From Archilochus colubris (Eukaryota; Chordata; Aves; Apodiformes; Trochilidae), in NCBI GenBank assembly GCA_023079485.1, contig CM041084.1, positions 36,281,609-36,345,608 on the forward strand: 64,000 nt of DNA. Reading direction: 5' to 3'. Within the stretch, counting starts at the first letter, position 1. Each line of letters begins with the position of its first letter. Shown here in pieces: positions 1-13,505 of the stretch. The notes under the pieces are model-generated. The model was given only the letters and a program-made list of their open reading frames with translations. It had not been told where the DNA came from and did no database searches. The position numbers and the translations under genes are program-made.

Positions 1-3000
1 GAAGCATTCGCATGGTTTGTGACTGAGAATAGAGTCAGGTAAACTGTTGTTTTAGTTGGTTTAAAAATCCTTCATAACTCTACTTGTTTCAAAGAATGTA
101 CTGTGATTGTTTCTGCAGCAAAAAGAGAGACAATCAGTATAAAAAAATCACATTAAGACAAGCCCTCACCCCCCTTTTAATTTTTTGTTGTTGTTGTTGG
201 AGGTTGTAGGAGGTTGAGATACTGTTGAAAGACTTCAGCCCTGGAACAGTTCTCACCTTCATGGCTAAACTGAGATGCTTTTGTATCCAGAATTGGGAAT
301 GTAGTTCTTCTCTTAAAGGAGAACAGAATCTATAGAGGGATCTATAGAAGCATGTGTGCTGAATGAAGAACTGGCTCAGTTTGTAAGCAAGAAGTGTTAA
401 CAAATGAAATTTCAAGGCCTAAATCCTCAGAGACATAGCAGAGTTGCTGTCCCCCTTTCACATGGGAGTCTCAGTTGTGATTCTTAAGCCTAGGCTGTTA
501 GTCATCTGTTGCCTGGAGGCTGTGACAGAACAGTCCTTCTCTTGGCTTCACGAGTTTGGTGTTCTAACCTGGACATTGGAAACATAAGTTGTAGAACCTG
601 GGAGAAAGATCTCCATCACCCTTGTGAAGTACCCTTATGATTTTTCTGGTAAATGTATTCTAACTCACAATGGTTATCTGTATCTAGATATTTTTTAAAG
701 TGATGGAACTAGATCAAGCATCCAAATTTTTGTGGCAGATGATTTCTGATGCTAAGATCTAATTCTCTATGCCTGCAGTAAATTGCTAACAAGATTTCCT
801 GATGGTGTTTTAGAAGGTGGAAAAATCAAATGTGTACAAATTATTTGAAAATAATTGTTTTAGAGAAAGTAGTTTGAAGATCATTAACAGAAAATGTTTA
901 TTTTCTTGATAGAAAATTGTTTTAGTAGCAGTTGCTCTCATTCATTGTGTCTGCCTGCTTTGATAGATACACAGACAGTGAGAGGGCAGAGCTGTATGCA
1001 AGCAGCCAGACTCAATACGTGGGAGAAACTAAATGATGCTGCTATTCGTGTGATTGATTTTTACGTGATAGTAAAATGTCCAAGGTTTGAAGCTTAGCTG
1101 CAGAATCCAGATGGTACTTTATGAAGAGCCAGTGCTTTGATCTTATGCACTGCCTCAGTTTTTCTACAGATCTAGAGCTAAACCACTGGATGAAAGTTTA
1201 GATTCATGCTTGTGGTCATGGGATGGCCTAAAGCACATTTGGGATCTGAGAGCTGATGTGTAGACATAGCTGCTATTTAATTATTCTAAAGAAAAATTAT
1301 GTGAGGAAGAGTGAAAGACAGGAAATATTGAAATGAAGAACATTGGAGTTTGAATTACCCTTGAAAAATAGATTTATTAACATTTATTTTTAGTAAATTA
1401 TCAAGATCCATTTTCGTCACAACATAATTATCTTCAATAAATTTATTTATTTTACAGTGGTATTATACATACTGCACTGTTCATAGAATACTAACCTAAA
1501 TATAAATATTTGTGTTAATTGAATCCATGGTGCCAGCAAATTTTAAAACTGATCTTAGATTAGGCATGATTTAATTGTCTCTGTTATATTGTCAGATATT
1601 TAAAAATGATTTTGACTCTACTATTAAGCTACTTCAGTGACTCATATCAGACATGCTCCACAGAAGCCAAGTCAGAGAAGGGGTTGGTCTTGTAATTTTA
1701 CCATTTATAATGTCTTGCACCATTGACTTTTGAAGGTTTGTTTTGTTGTTTTTTTTTTTTTTGAGGGACTGAAGAATTGCTGAAAAAAGTGCATGAGGCA
1801 AAGTGGCTTGTAACACAGGGTAGATAGAAGTACCCCTGGTATTTTCATCATAGTCCTTCTGGAAGCTGTCTTGAGGATGAACTACGTCTAGGATGATATC
1901 TGGGTCTTAGTGGAGAAGTCTATCACAGACAAAGGTGGGAGAGAGGTTAAATATTGTGAACAATCAAGATTCCCATTTTCAGTCTCTCATACTACTCTAT
2001 TTGTAAGTGTATTATGCATATAGTGAGAATATGTCAGAGTCCCCTTGTCTTTGGCATAGGAATTAAAGATGATAATGATATGGATATGATAATGATATGA
2101 TAAAGGTAAAGACAGACAATATGGGGTGGGCCGTTGTCCCAGCTTTCCTGTCATGTTGTTTCTCCAAGGGGTTTAGAGCATCCTCAAAATCATCCAACTT
2201 AGATCTAAGGCTTAGAAATATGTTTATAGTACAAATTTCAGTGAAGTGGAAAAAGTACTGATTTTGTTTTACATGGCTTAGTTCTGGTACTCACAGCCTT
2301 GCTGCAGCAGATGACAGTCCTGTAAAAACCACCGTACTGGAAAAGAAAATAACAGACAATTTTTTTCTGCTTATTTTTATGTTTACTTGATTGCTTTGGA
2401 CTGTAAAACAAAATTTGGGCCAGTTCTTCATTTATCTTTTTGTGCATCATTCCTCTTTCAACAAATCAGTCACAGATAGGCTTTCAATAAGATATTTAGG
2501 TATTCTTTTACCAGCTAGTGTGGTCGGAGCTGCTTTGTCAGCCAAAGGGCTAACCTCTCATAGTTGGTCTTTAAGGGAGACAATGTAATGGTAGGAGTGA
2601 AAAACTGGAACAGAGGCAGACCTCTTATTCAAATACACTGCTCTCCCTCTGCATGCTCACAAAAATACGTGTTTCCTTCTTCCATCCATCCTTCACACCA
2701 TTGTCCTTCATCTCTGATCCTCCAGGATTTAGATTTTCCTGCCTGTTGTTCGAAACAGCATTTATACTTATTCCTTCCACTGTGTGAACCCTTCATGGTG
2801 AAGAGTATCAGAATAAGCCATAGCTTTATTGCTTCTTTGTGTGGATACAACCTTCTTGATATATATCCTCTGAAATGTATGTCTGTAGACTTATGGGAAA
2901 ATTAATGAAACAGAAATTAAAACTGACAGCTTTGAAATTATATGCTACCCTTAGCATATGGACTACCTCACATGATCAATTTGCAGGGTTTGTATCAGGA

Positions 3001-6000
3001 TTATGGACAGTAACTCAATGGGGGATAACTTCTGAACTATATTCCTAAATCTCATTTGACAGGTTTTGGATGCTGTATAATTCTTACAGTATTATAATGT
3101 CATGCCAGTGATGCTACAGTCATCATTAAGATAGTCCCTTCATTCTTAGTGCTAATTTTGTCTTATAATTGCTTTTGCAGTGAAATTTCATATGCTTTTT
3201 CTGAGCAGACAAATGAGCTTCCTTAAAAAAAATTAAATGCTTCATTCTCCACCAAGACATGTTTTGAAGATCCAGTTTCCTCAGCAGTAGGCAGCTATAT
3301 CTGGAGAGAAAAAAAACCCAACAAAGCTTTCTGTGCTGAGCTTTTAAATATATACTAATGATTTACAGTATCAACTTTGGCACCCTTATAAAAAATAAAT
3401 TAGGAAGTAAAGATGTGCAAACAACATTAATTTTATTAGGGTTCTATACTAGTATACTTGCAGTATTGGTATACAGCAAGAATCTTGTGTTTTTAAGGAA
3501 ATGAGTGAAAGATTAAGACTCGTTTAATTACATAAAACAGAGAGTGGACTCCTCTGCTGTCCTCTGCCACCCCTAAATCCTTGACCAGTGGTTAGGCATT
3601 TTCTTGGAATATGGACATGACAGCAATTTGACCTGGAACATTTGTCTACTTATGAGCCTGGTTGGTACTTCCTGCAGCTGTTATCACTTTGTAAGCCTTT
3701 CAATTTACTGTTTTCCTGTTGGAAGGATCAAAAGTATTAAGATGGAGGTGGGAGAGTATCAAAGTTCTTCAGCCAAAGCAGCCACAACATGGAGAGAGAG
3801 CAGGTAACCCAAACTGTACCAAAGGTTGCCTACTGTGGGATGAAAGCAGTCTTCCTTTCTGCATAGCTGTAACTTTCTTTGCTGACTTAACCTCTCTGGT
3901 TATACAGTCCCCCTGAACAAATCATGTACTGCCACTGGTTTTGTGTAAAGACAGTGGATGTCTTCGAGCTGTGATAACTGTTTCTACCTCACATATCAGA
4001 GTTCTTTGCTGACTGGAGTCATAATTTGTATTTGCTTCTACTCAACCTATAAAATACACCAAGAATGTTTGGCAGTTGTGCTCAATTCTTATGTTCTAGA
4101 TAGAGCTTAGAACTGTCTTTGCAGGGTATGAGCTGTGCTTTGAACTGCTTGGAATGCCCTTATTCCAGAGTGTGTATCTCTGTGATGTTGTAGAAACATG
4201 TTTTCTGCTTTGTGGGGACAGATTGTTGCTTTCAAAGCCTTGCAATATTTGCTTTCAAGCTATGTGCTATTATGATAAAATAGAATTGGTTCTTCAGATG
4301 CAATAATTTTGTAGTTTGTAAATATAAATCCAACTAGACAACATATAGCTGATTTCAATAAATGTGAATTCCTTTATGTTGATGATGTTGCAGTCATTGT
4401 GCAACATTAAAGTCCAAACTGATCATGAAGCCCAAGCAGAAGGATTGGGTGAGCATGATGGAAAAAGAAAAGCAACCTTCCTCAGGTCCCATGCAGTACC
4501 TGAAGAACCAGTTCATGAAAACAACATCCTACCTGTGGAAGTGTTCCTGAAAAAAAGATACCTAGAGGATCAGCACAGCAATGGATACTCTAGCTCTATG
4601 TACATTCACACTTTTGGTTCAGAACCATGGGCATAAGGGGTTTCCTTGAATTTTGGCTTCCAACAGTGTAGTCTACACTAGTCCCGGAGGAATTCCCATT
4701 TGTTGCACATGTATATGGTATATCTTCTAGCCTTGTTTTTTGTTTTGCTGTGGAAATATATTTGAAAATATGTGAGAAAAGTGCATTTTTCAAATACATG
4801 GATCACTACAAACTTGTGAAAGCGGTATATAGGGGGTTAAGGGAATGATGAGGTAAAAAACTGCAGTGCCAGCAGAATTCCCCTGAGGGTAAACAAAACT
4901 CTTAACTGTTGCAAACAATAAATTGTCAATACCTTGTAGAAGCAGTGGATAATGAAAAGTTATAATGCCTATAGTTAGTACCCTCTTTAAAAGAATTTAC
5001 ACAGGATATGAAATTAAATTCTGTGCACAGTTCTCTTAATTTGTCCTTAATTAAACAATACTCCATAAATGGTGCATTCAGTGACCAAATGTTCAGAGAC
5101 AGCAAAATGGTGGGTCCCAAGCCATTAGGAATGAAATAAAGTCAGTCCCCTGAGAGCCTGCTAGAATCTGGTCTATCTAAGTGACAACTGATGGTTTAGG
5201 AAAGATAATTAACTTTGCAATTACAAACCGCAGCTTTCACCAATGCTGTTTCTTTCAGCCTTCTCTTCTAAATGCTTTACTATTTTTACAGTTAGATATA
5301 ATGCTTTTTGAAAATGCTGAGTTTATAGGGATTCGTTTTTCCTACATAAATAATTTGAATATTTTATTTTAAATATTTCAGATCAAGATGTATGTGCAGT
5401 TATTTTATAAATTACAAAAGATAAATATTAAATTTTTTTAAGACTGTCAAGATTTTTTATTTACTTTAAGGATAAAAGGGACATGTTGCATCAAACACTT
5501 TTTTTTTTTTTCTTTGGTAGCAAATCCTGGACCTAGCAAACCTAAAGGAGATGTGTTCTTTAGTTATATAGATTGAAATGCTCCTCAGTATAGAAAACAT
5601 CAGTTTTAGCCTACTAATGTGCCTTTGTATTGGTAAAAAAATACCTGCATTAAAGGGGATTTGCTAGTTGAATCCATTTGTCTGTACCTTTGATTATCTT
5701 TGCCATAATGTCTCCTAGAATCTAAAATAGTGTATTTTCATGCTGGCATATGTGTCACGGAGTTATCAAATACTGCAATATGCTCCTACTTACATATGCA
5801 AGTATCAGTGTTTTGATACAATATATTAGGAGATAATAAGGAAGCTTAGCTAAGAGGGTATAATTGTTTCATTGAGACTGTAGATGTTTGTGTGCTAAAC
5901 AGAGCTCTAGGTAGGTATGGACACAGATAAGCAAGAACATGGACCTAAACTTCATGAAAAATTTGTTTGTGACTCTTATTTGCTGTGATTTCATATTGTG

Positions 6001-9000
6001 ACATACTGTATAGAACTAAAACTGGCTTCAGGAAATCCCATCTTTAAAAGAAAAAGCTAATTTGACATGCTACAGAAGATTGGTTCTTTACATTGATTTA
6101 GTAGCTGAAAGTAAAATTTAAACTCTGTACGTTTATGTGTAATTAACTTTAGAAAAGTAGAGAAAAAAGGTATGGTAATAGCTTGATGTTTAATTACAGT
6201 ACTTGTAAGTACTAATTTTAAAGAATTTAGTGACCAGCACTGAATACTAACATCTACATTTATAAATTGTCAGGGGGTCAGTTGTAAAAAATCAGTTATT
6301 ACTGATAACACATATAGATATATGTTGTTTCCCTAAATAATCTTCCTTTCTAAATATGCTTAAAAATATTCAGCTGTCTTGTATGTCATTTTGTCCAATT
6401 TACTTGTGAAGTGATACATGCATATACTTCATCACAGATAGTAGTTCCATTGTAGCACAGGGCTTAGGTTTTTAAGGTAGTCTGAAAACTTGTATGAAAG
6501 GAATTGGTGCCTTCAGAATGTCTGGTGTTGCCCTCACTGATGTTTATAGTAACCTCTGAATGTTGTGTTGATATTTGCCTTCAGCGTCTCTTTCCACTCT
6601 ACTGGGGTGAAAGTCTATGGAATCTTACCTGTGAGGGATTTAAAATTCTTGTTGAAGAGCACCACATAAGCTGCAAAGCTGTTTCCTCATCCTGCAATGT
6701 TTGTGCATCTGAAGATAACACACAGAAGTAGAGGAGAGCCACTGTAATACAGAAACGGATAAAGACCCTTTATTTGAAAGTACTAAAATGTTTGCATATT
6801 TTCATTATTTTTCCTGTAAAATGAAGACAAACACTGCCTGTTCTTTTCTACTTAAGGACAACTTAAGAAATTACATTTTCTAAATTGATCCCAGGTTATT
6901 AAAACAAGATGGAAAAAAAATAATGTATCTGTGGAAAAATACAGCTTATAAAACATATGGATTCCTAGAAATACAAAGAGAGAGATTGATACTATTTTAA
7001 AAAATATTTAGCTTTATTTCATATCCATTCTTTTTGTGAAAGACTTTCTAATGTGCTTTACCAGTTTTAATTCTAGATATTTGTTTGGACTGATGCTCCA
7101 TATGGATTTAAAAAAACACTAAGAATTTTTTTAGTAAGAGATGGATTCAGGTTTTCAAAATCATCAAGTGGTTTGAAAGAAGTGCTTCACAGTGTTAAGT
7201 TCCAACAATTTGATTTGGCTGCTGTTGTGGAATCCTGGTATCAAACACTGAATTTCTTCTGAGAGGAAAACTTTATCTCCACCCTCTTTTATGATGTGTG
7301 ATCCAAAATGCCAGTCACTGGGAATGGAATACAATTATATTCACTAATATGTTCCAAATAGAAACTCTTGCTGTCAATATATACTCATTAGTACTGAGCT
7401 GCAAATGAATTCTGGAATTGTGCTCTTATTAATTAGGTGGCAGACTAGAAAACTTCCTTGCTTCTGTTTAGCCAGATGGAGGGACAGTGGGTGTAATGGC
7501 CTCTGTTGGGCCTTTCCCAGGGGATTTCTTTGGTGTTTCATGATGTTGGTATGGGTCCCTCTTCCATTTACCATTTGAAATAAGCAACCCCAAACTTACA
7601 CAAGTATGCACTCAAATTACATTCCAAAACAGGCAGGATGATTTTGTTTACTTTTAAAATTATTGTGCATCACTTAAGTAGAATAGATATTTTAGGAAAA
7701 GGTATGTTAGTCTTTTTTTTTTTCTTTTTTTTTTCTCTGTTGCACTGTCTTACATAGCCTGCCACATATTCCATTAATATCCAAGGGTTTGGTTTTAAAA
7801 CTCACTGTCTTTCTTATCTTTTACCTTTGTTTTTTTTCTCTTTTTGCTTTATGAGTTGTTTAAAATGCTGAGGCTTCATTGACTCAAAAACGGACTTTGA
7901 GGGGAGGGGAGGAGCAGGGGAAGCTGAAAAGTCCCTAATTCTCTAACTCACCATATATGTTCTTAATACCAGTCAAGGTCCTTGAATGTGTATCCTCATT
8001 ACAAGGTATGAGTAATACCATACTCCTTCCTAGTAGCCTTCATAAGGACAGATTTGAAACAGTCATAAGACACTGGTTTTTTTTTTCTTAATATTTCCAG
8101 TATGTGCTTCAGCTTTGTCATCATAAAAATGATTCTTTGAAAGATGGCTGTACATTTCAAAGTAATAAGAAACAGAAAAAATGCTTTCAAAATGTTGCAT
8201 AACATGAAGTTGTGGCTTTTCACAGGTACATTTCTGTATTTGAAATGAAGTTTTAAAACCTGTGGCACTTGAGTTCATTGGCTAAAAGCATTTTCTGCTG
8301 ACTTTATGGATGATTTAATTTTCCACAAATAACTTTATTTTTTGTGAGCTCCCAACTGGTGTTGGTTCTGATGCTGGTTCTGCCAAGAAAAACTAATACC
8401 AAAAGAATCAGGTGAGCACCCTCCTTTTTCACTGTGTTTCTCTTCACCTCCCACTTTGCTACTTGCTACATAGACAAATATTGACGAGTGGTACTAGTTA
8501 TGTGGATCTGACCAGTTTCTGTCTAAATTCACATGAATGTGCAATTTTTGCTTTCTGCAGAGAGAAAATTCTTTGCAAAAAATCTGAATAAGGGTAAAAT
8601 AAAGGCTTGAGATTTTTTTGAACAAAGAAAATAAGAAGTATGTTTAATAATTTATTCTTAGTAGGTCATTCACTATGCTTTACATTTATAGAACTTTATT
8701 ATGGCAAATGTTGACAATGTTTTGAATTTTGTGAGTCTAAAATCACATGTACAAGTCATACTGTGATACAAGACTTAAAAGCCTGATATTGTGTAGTGAC
8801 TCATTTTCTCATTCTCATATCCAATGTCCTCAGATTGCAAATAAGATATTTGATTTGGGGTTTTTTTCTTGTGAGGGCTTGTAATCTTGCCTCTGTCCTA
8901 TCCCTTTCAGGAGATTCAAAGAAATAGGCCCAACGAATCAGTAATTTCCTCCCCCTTTAAATAGGGGATGAAAGGCAACATGGTTAAAATCCCTGGCAGG

Positions 9001-10399
9001 TCTGTGAACTATACACCTGCAAGAGGGCAGGATGTGAATATTTGAGTTTGGAATAGACACAGAACATATGACTGAAACGATTATTAAAGTCATATTATAT
9101 GCTACAGCATATCTAATGTCTGCATTATGATGGCAACGGAATTAATTGCCCAAATGTGACTGTGTACCATAACACCATTGCTGCTGTGCAAGATAATCCC
9201 GTTTTTTTACTTAGTGTTCTAATGTTAAAAACATTAAGAGGAAAAAAAAAAATGTTTCAGATGTATACAGCATGGATCTAAGTGCAAAAAAGAGAGCAGT
9301 TGAGGAGAAGGCACAATGTCATTTTTTAATAATTCCATTTCAGAAGACAGTTGTACTTCAAGGAGTTTTACAGACATAGCTTAATGAGTGCCTGCCTGGG
9401 GCAGGCCATATCAGCTTTGAAGTCATTTGAAAGCTGAGGGCAGAGAGACTTGGGTACGAGTTGTTGGACACTTTCATAATAATGTAAAAGGGCATGACTC
9501 CCAGAAGATCCATTTTTCAGATCCCTACACAGTGGGTCAGTTTTTGAGGCTGACCCTCCTATCAGACAGAAACAGTGAATGTGCAAGGGTTGCCATCCAT
9601 CATGTCTGCCCATCATGTTCAAAGCAGGGTAAAATAAGTTCATTCTCCCTTTTTCTTCTAAGATTTTTATTTTCCTTCTATTCTTTTGCAGATTTTTAAA
9701 GAAATATACAAACATATGCCCTAGCGTGCTGTTAAGTGCCAGAGAATATTAGCCTTTAGTGTTATCTCCATAAGTTTTGCGCCTTATCTTTTTCTCTTGT
9801 CTTTCTTAATCAAAAAGTGTTAATGAACCAATGGAAAAATATGCGAGTTATTGTTTAACACTTAATGATTTTTCAGTATTTTAAAATACTTATCAGTACA
9901 AGACTTCCATGAGGGCTTTAAGTCCTTAACAGTATCTGAAGGACCACTTTATCAGAATCTAAATAAATTAATATATTCTGCTGTGTGAAGTAGGCTCAAA
10001 ATAATATGTACACAGTAGATAATGGAAACATGTTGACATTCTTAAGGTTATGAATGCATTTGAAGTTATCCTAATTGTAAAATTGAAGATTGTGAAGTAC
10101 AATGTCCCTGAAAATCATAGAACATCTTTCTCATTTTAATAATTGCTACAACACTTGAAATCTCAGTATGATGTTGTTTTCTCTGCACAAAAGAGCAAGT
10201 GGAAGCCACAGAGCATCCTTTAAAAGGCAGATGTGTTAAGTAAATCAATTTATAAAAAATATTACTTTAGAGACTATAGTATGAATATTATGACTTACCC
10301 AGATGAGGTTTTGCTGTGTTAAACTTGGGGTGCAACTGGTTTTTTTCTACCAACAAACACTTGTATAAAACCCTTGTGTCTTCTTGGCACAGTATATCC
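1..10399. other. Unique AT-rich noncoding stretch, no gene seen
   Basis: I see no gene, RNA gene or recognisable long transposon fragment in this 10.4 kb. The open frames are short (at most about 115 codons), scattered over both strands, and have no family resemblance or consistent splice context. The stretch holds only short low-complexity runs: a GTT run near 186-200, a poly-T near 1748-1763, GATAATGAT-type repeats near 2068-2108, a T run near 5499-5511, T/C-rich DNA near 7711-7735 and a purine-rich GGGGA stretch near 7898-7925. The block around 9060-9200 has an even, homeodomain-site-rich composition that could be conserved noncoding DNA, but nothing proves it. Confidence 0.6.
2068..2108. 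repeat. Imperfect GATAATGATAT simple repeat
   Basis: The units GATGATAATGATAT, GGATATGATAATGATAT and GATAAAGG follow one another with small variations. This is an ordinary short imperfect microsatellite. Confidence 0.6.
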
Positions 10400-11551
10400 C
10401 AGTGCTGGATGGGATGTTGTCTTCCTAGACTTTAGTAAAGCATTTGATGCTGTCTCTCACAGAGAAGCTGATATCTCATGGTTTAGACAGGTGTACTCTT
10501 TGCTGGGTTAAAAACTGGGTGGATGGCGAAGCCCAGAGAGTTGTGGTGAATGAAGTTATCTCCAGCTGGCAGACACTCACAAGTGATGTTACCCATGGCT
10601 CAGTACTGGGGCAGGTCTCATTCAGTATCTTCATCAATGATCTGGATAAGGGGATTTAGTGCACTCTCAGTAAGTTTGTGGATGACACTAAGTTGGGTGG
10701 GAGTGTTGATCTGCCTGAAGGTAGGAAGGCTCTACAGCAGGCTGTGGACAGGATGGTTCAAAGTGCTGAGGTCCATTGCATGAGGTTCAACAAGGCCAGC
10801 TGCTGAGTACTGCACTTCTATCACAACAGCCCCATGCAATGCTAGTGGCTTGGGGAAGAGTCATTGGAAAGCTGCCCAGAGGAGGAGGAGGACCCAGAGG
10901 TGCTGGTTGACAACCAGCTGAACATGAGCCAACAGTATGCCCAGGTGGTCAAGAAAGTCAACAGCATCCTGGCCTGCATCAGAAATAGTGTGGCCAGCAG
11001 GAGTATGGAAGTGGTTGTTCATCTGTGCTTGGCACTGGTGAGGCTGCACCTTGAGTACAGTGTTTAGTTCTGGGCCCCTCACTACAAGAACACTGAAGAG
11101 CTGGAGAATGTCCAGAGAAAGGCAATCAAGCTGGTGAAAGGTCTGGAGCACAAGTCTTCCAAGGAGTGGCTGAGGGAATTGGAATTGTTAAGTCTGAAAA
11201 AGAGTAGGCTGAGGGGAAACGTTATTACTCTCTCTAGAATTGTCTGAAAGGAGGCTGTAGTGAGATATAGGGGTCAGTCTCTTCCCTCATGTAACAGGTG
11301 ACAGGACAAGAGGAAATGGACTCATATTGCACCAGGGGAGGTTCAGATTGAATATTACGAAAGAATTATTTATTGAAGGAGTGGACAGACATTGAAGCAA
11401 GCTTCCCAGAGAAGTAGTTAAGTCACCATTCTTGGAATTGTTCATAAACCATGGAGGCGTAGCACTTCAGGACATAGTTTAGTTGGTGTGGTGGTGTTGG
11501 ATTGACAGCTGGACCCAACCCATAATCTTTTCCAACCTTAATGGTTCTATG
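10400..11551 (+). mobile_element. CR1 LINE fragment, RT to 3' end (+)
   Basis: This is a long, 5'-truncated avian CR1 non-LTR retrotransposon copy. It begins inside the reverse transcriptase, keeps motif A ([16 protein letters not shown] at 10413-10460), the HGSVLG block, IFINDLD and the motif C block [10 protein letters not shown] (10672-10701). It continues through the conserved C-terminal part ([22 protein letters not shown]) and the 3' UTR to TTTTCCAACCTTAATGGTTCTATGG. Stops and frameshifts break the frame, for example a TAG right after [10 protein letters not shown], so it is inactive. The 3' UTR resembles that of the copies ending at 31793 and 37291 and differs from the CR1 copies at 22.0, 24.5 and 56 kb, suggesting one subfamily for these three. 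CR1 normally inserts 5'-truncated copies, which fits. Confidence 0.95.
10413..11067 (+). pseudogene. CR1 ORF2 remnant, reverse transcriptase C-terminal half
   Basis: Broken reverse transcriptase of a CR1 element. In the family this enzyme copies the element's RNA at a nicked target site. Visible in order: motif A with its catalytic Asp in FLDFSKAFD (10413-10460), then the [14 protein letters not shown] region (about 10590-10650), then motif C, here FVDD instead of the usual FADD (10675-10686), then the post-RT segment with LNMSQQ and RNSVASR (about 10864-11067). The blocks sit in different frames and a TAG follows DKGI, so at least one frameshift and one stop are present. The N-terminal endonuclease is missing because of 5' truncation. 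The two catalytic Asp residues of motif C are still encoded. Confidence 0.9.
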
Positions 11552-13091
11552 GGGCCCATATATCTGTGTGTGCTATGCTTGATTCTGTGGAATGGCTTTG
11601 ACTGTTAAGATTGTTTTGTCATCTTGTGCTTCTCTGGTTTTTTTTTAATGCAAGGGTGAGCCTCTGTTCATCCATCCTGAGTGGTCAACTTTTCTGCTAA
11701 ACAATGTTTACCACCCCTATCTCATTCAAAATGCTCCATTTTCTTCATCTTTATTAGTATAATAAATAATCAAATAATAATAATTTTTAAAAAAAACATA
11801 ACAACCCAAGAAACAATCTGTTACTTCTTCAAAAAAGTTACTTGCTTTGAGGTATCTCATTGATTTACTTCTGCAAAGCATGAAATATTTTATGTTGTTA
11901 CACTTACATTTCATAATTTCTGTTGCAGAATGATTTGGTCCAAGGGCATAAAAAATTTGAGTACAAATTGTTCTTCTCTCAACTCCTCAAAGACTCCTCA
12001 GTGATGGAAGTATCAAACGCAGGCCAAGTACAAGAAAACACAACTGCATCTTATGCTTTGTCCTTGCCTATATAATGTCTACAATGGCATCAATATTTTA
12101 AAGAAACAAATACCTTAAAACATCAGAGAAATAGAAAGATTTAATTGTGCTCTGTCTTGCAGTTCATTAAAATATTGTTGGAAACATGGAAAAAGTGATG
12201 AGAACTGGTCTTCTTACATCCCTGTTATTGCCAAATAATGTATAGGAGTGCTGAAGTGGCTTTTTAGTATCATCTCTTAAGAGAAATTATAGCGAGAAAT
12301 CTTTCAAATGGCTAAAGGAAAAAAGAATATTTTAATGCAAAATACCAAATAAACTCACAATTTTCAACTTTTTGGAGAAATTAAAAAAATATGATGCAAA
12401 ATCTGAGTTTTTCAAGCAAACCCTTGTATTATGCATCATGTGCACTGTTAAAACTAAGCTAGAGATGATGATGATTCAGCCTTTTATGTGACTGAAATAG
12501 ATAAGAGACTGGAAATCTTTGTTCACAGCTGCCAGGGGGTTATCTGAAAAAGTGATGGTGTACAATAACAAAGAATGGAGACACCATTCCTTGAATAGAA
12601 ATTGCTAAAGATTGCATTTTAGTCATTGTATTTGTCAGTCTGATAGGCTCATTGAGGTGACTTTTTTCCAATAGTAGGCAGGAAAAAAATGTTCAGTTTC
12701 AGATATCTCCAGCCAGGTTTGCAAGCTTTATTGTATAAGGGTTACATGGGGAGAATGCACTGGAGGAGCAAAGCACTTTGAATATCTTTTAAAGAGATTG
12801 ACCATAATTAATTACCACACTGTTGCATGCACGAGAAACAAATCTATTAAATGTCCTGGGAAATATGAGAGTATTTCCAAGACTTTTCTCTTTGAAATAA
12901 ATTATTTTTCTAACATAATAATCTGTGTGGAATATGGAGAAAAATTATAAATAGCAGGAGCCAAGAACTTTGTGGGGGAACCTGACTGGAATGTTTTCCA
13001 TTGTGACCTCTGTAAATAATTATTGTAGTGTTGTACTAAATAGCTCTCTGAATCTTTGAATCTTTAAAGCCTGTATGAAAGAGAATTGACC

Positions 13092-13108
13092 TTTTTTTTT
13101 TTTTTTTT
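13092..13108. repeat. Poly-T tract
   Basis: A run of 17 T followed by AA. No retroposed sequence is recognisable beside it. Confidence 0.9.
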
Positions 13109-13419
13109 AATAATGAGGATATCAGTAAATGTGGACATCAAAGCCTGGAATCTTTCTCCAGTTTTCCTGTTAACATTGGTTCTTTATTCAATATACTTGC
13201 AGCCCTGTATGTTTTATCTACTCTGTGCTTGTTTATTCTGTTCAGACTGTAAGTGCTTAAGATACCAGAACAAGCTCTTACTATGTCTTGTTAAAGTGTT
13301 ATACTCAAATGAGCTATGATTTTTCTTGGAGTTTCCAAGTTCTACCATGCTACAATTGAGTAACATTGTTTTGGTAAGTTAAAGTAAAATCATTACTAAG
13401 AGGTGTCCTTTTCATCAGA

Positions 13420-13505
13420 TTATCTCAAAGTACTTCATAAACATAAAATTAAGCCTCACAGAATCTCCCTGTGACAGGTACAGGTTAAACAGGGCTCAAT
13501 TTCTC
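13420..13505 (+). repeat. Ancient amniote repeat remnant (MIR/L2-like)
   Basis: The order of words TATCTCAAAGTACTTCATAA, then AATTAAGCCTCACAGAATC, then CCCTGTGACAGGTACAGG follows an old interspersed repeat common in amniotes, whose usual text is 'atctcaaagcgctttacaaac..attaagcctcacaacaccctgtgaggtaggta'. The match is degenerate, as expected for a very old insertion. It is based on recognition, not on a search, and the exact family name (MIR, L2-type or a CR1-type tail) is not certain. Confidence 0.55.

Noticed and set aside
4393..4450. Possible exon between GATGATGTTGCAG and GGGTGAGC
   Set aside because: Weak pyrimidine tract, very short, and no recognisable protein content; common by chance.
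9368..9715. 115-codon minus-strand frame overlapped by a 90-codon plus-strand frame
   Set aside because: No motif or family resemblance and both strands open together; treated as chance.
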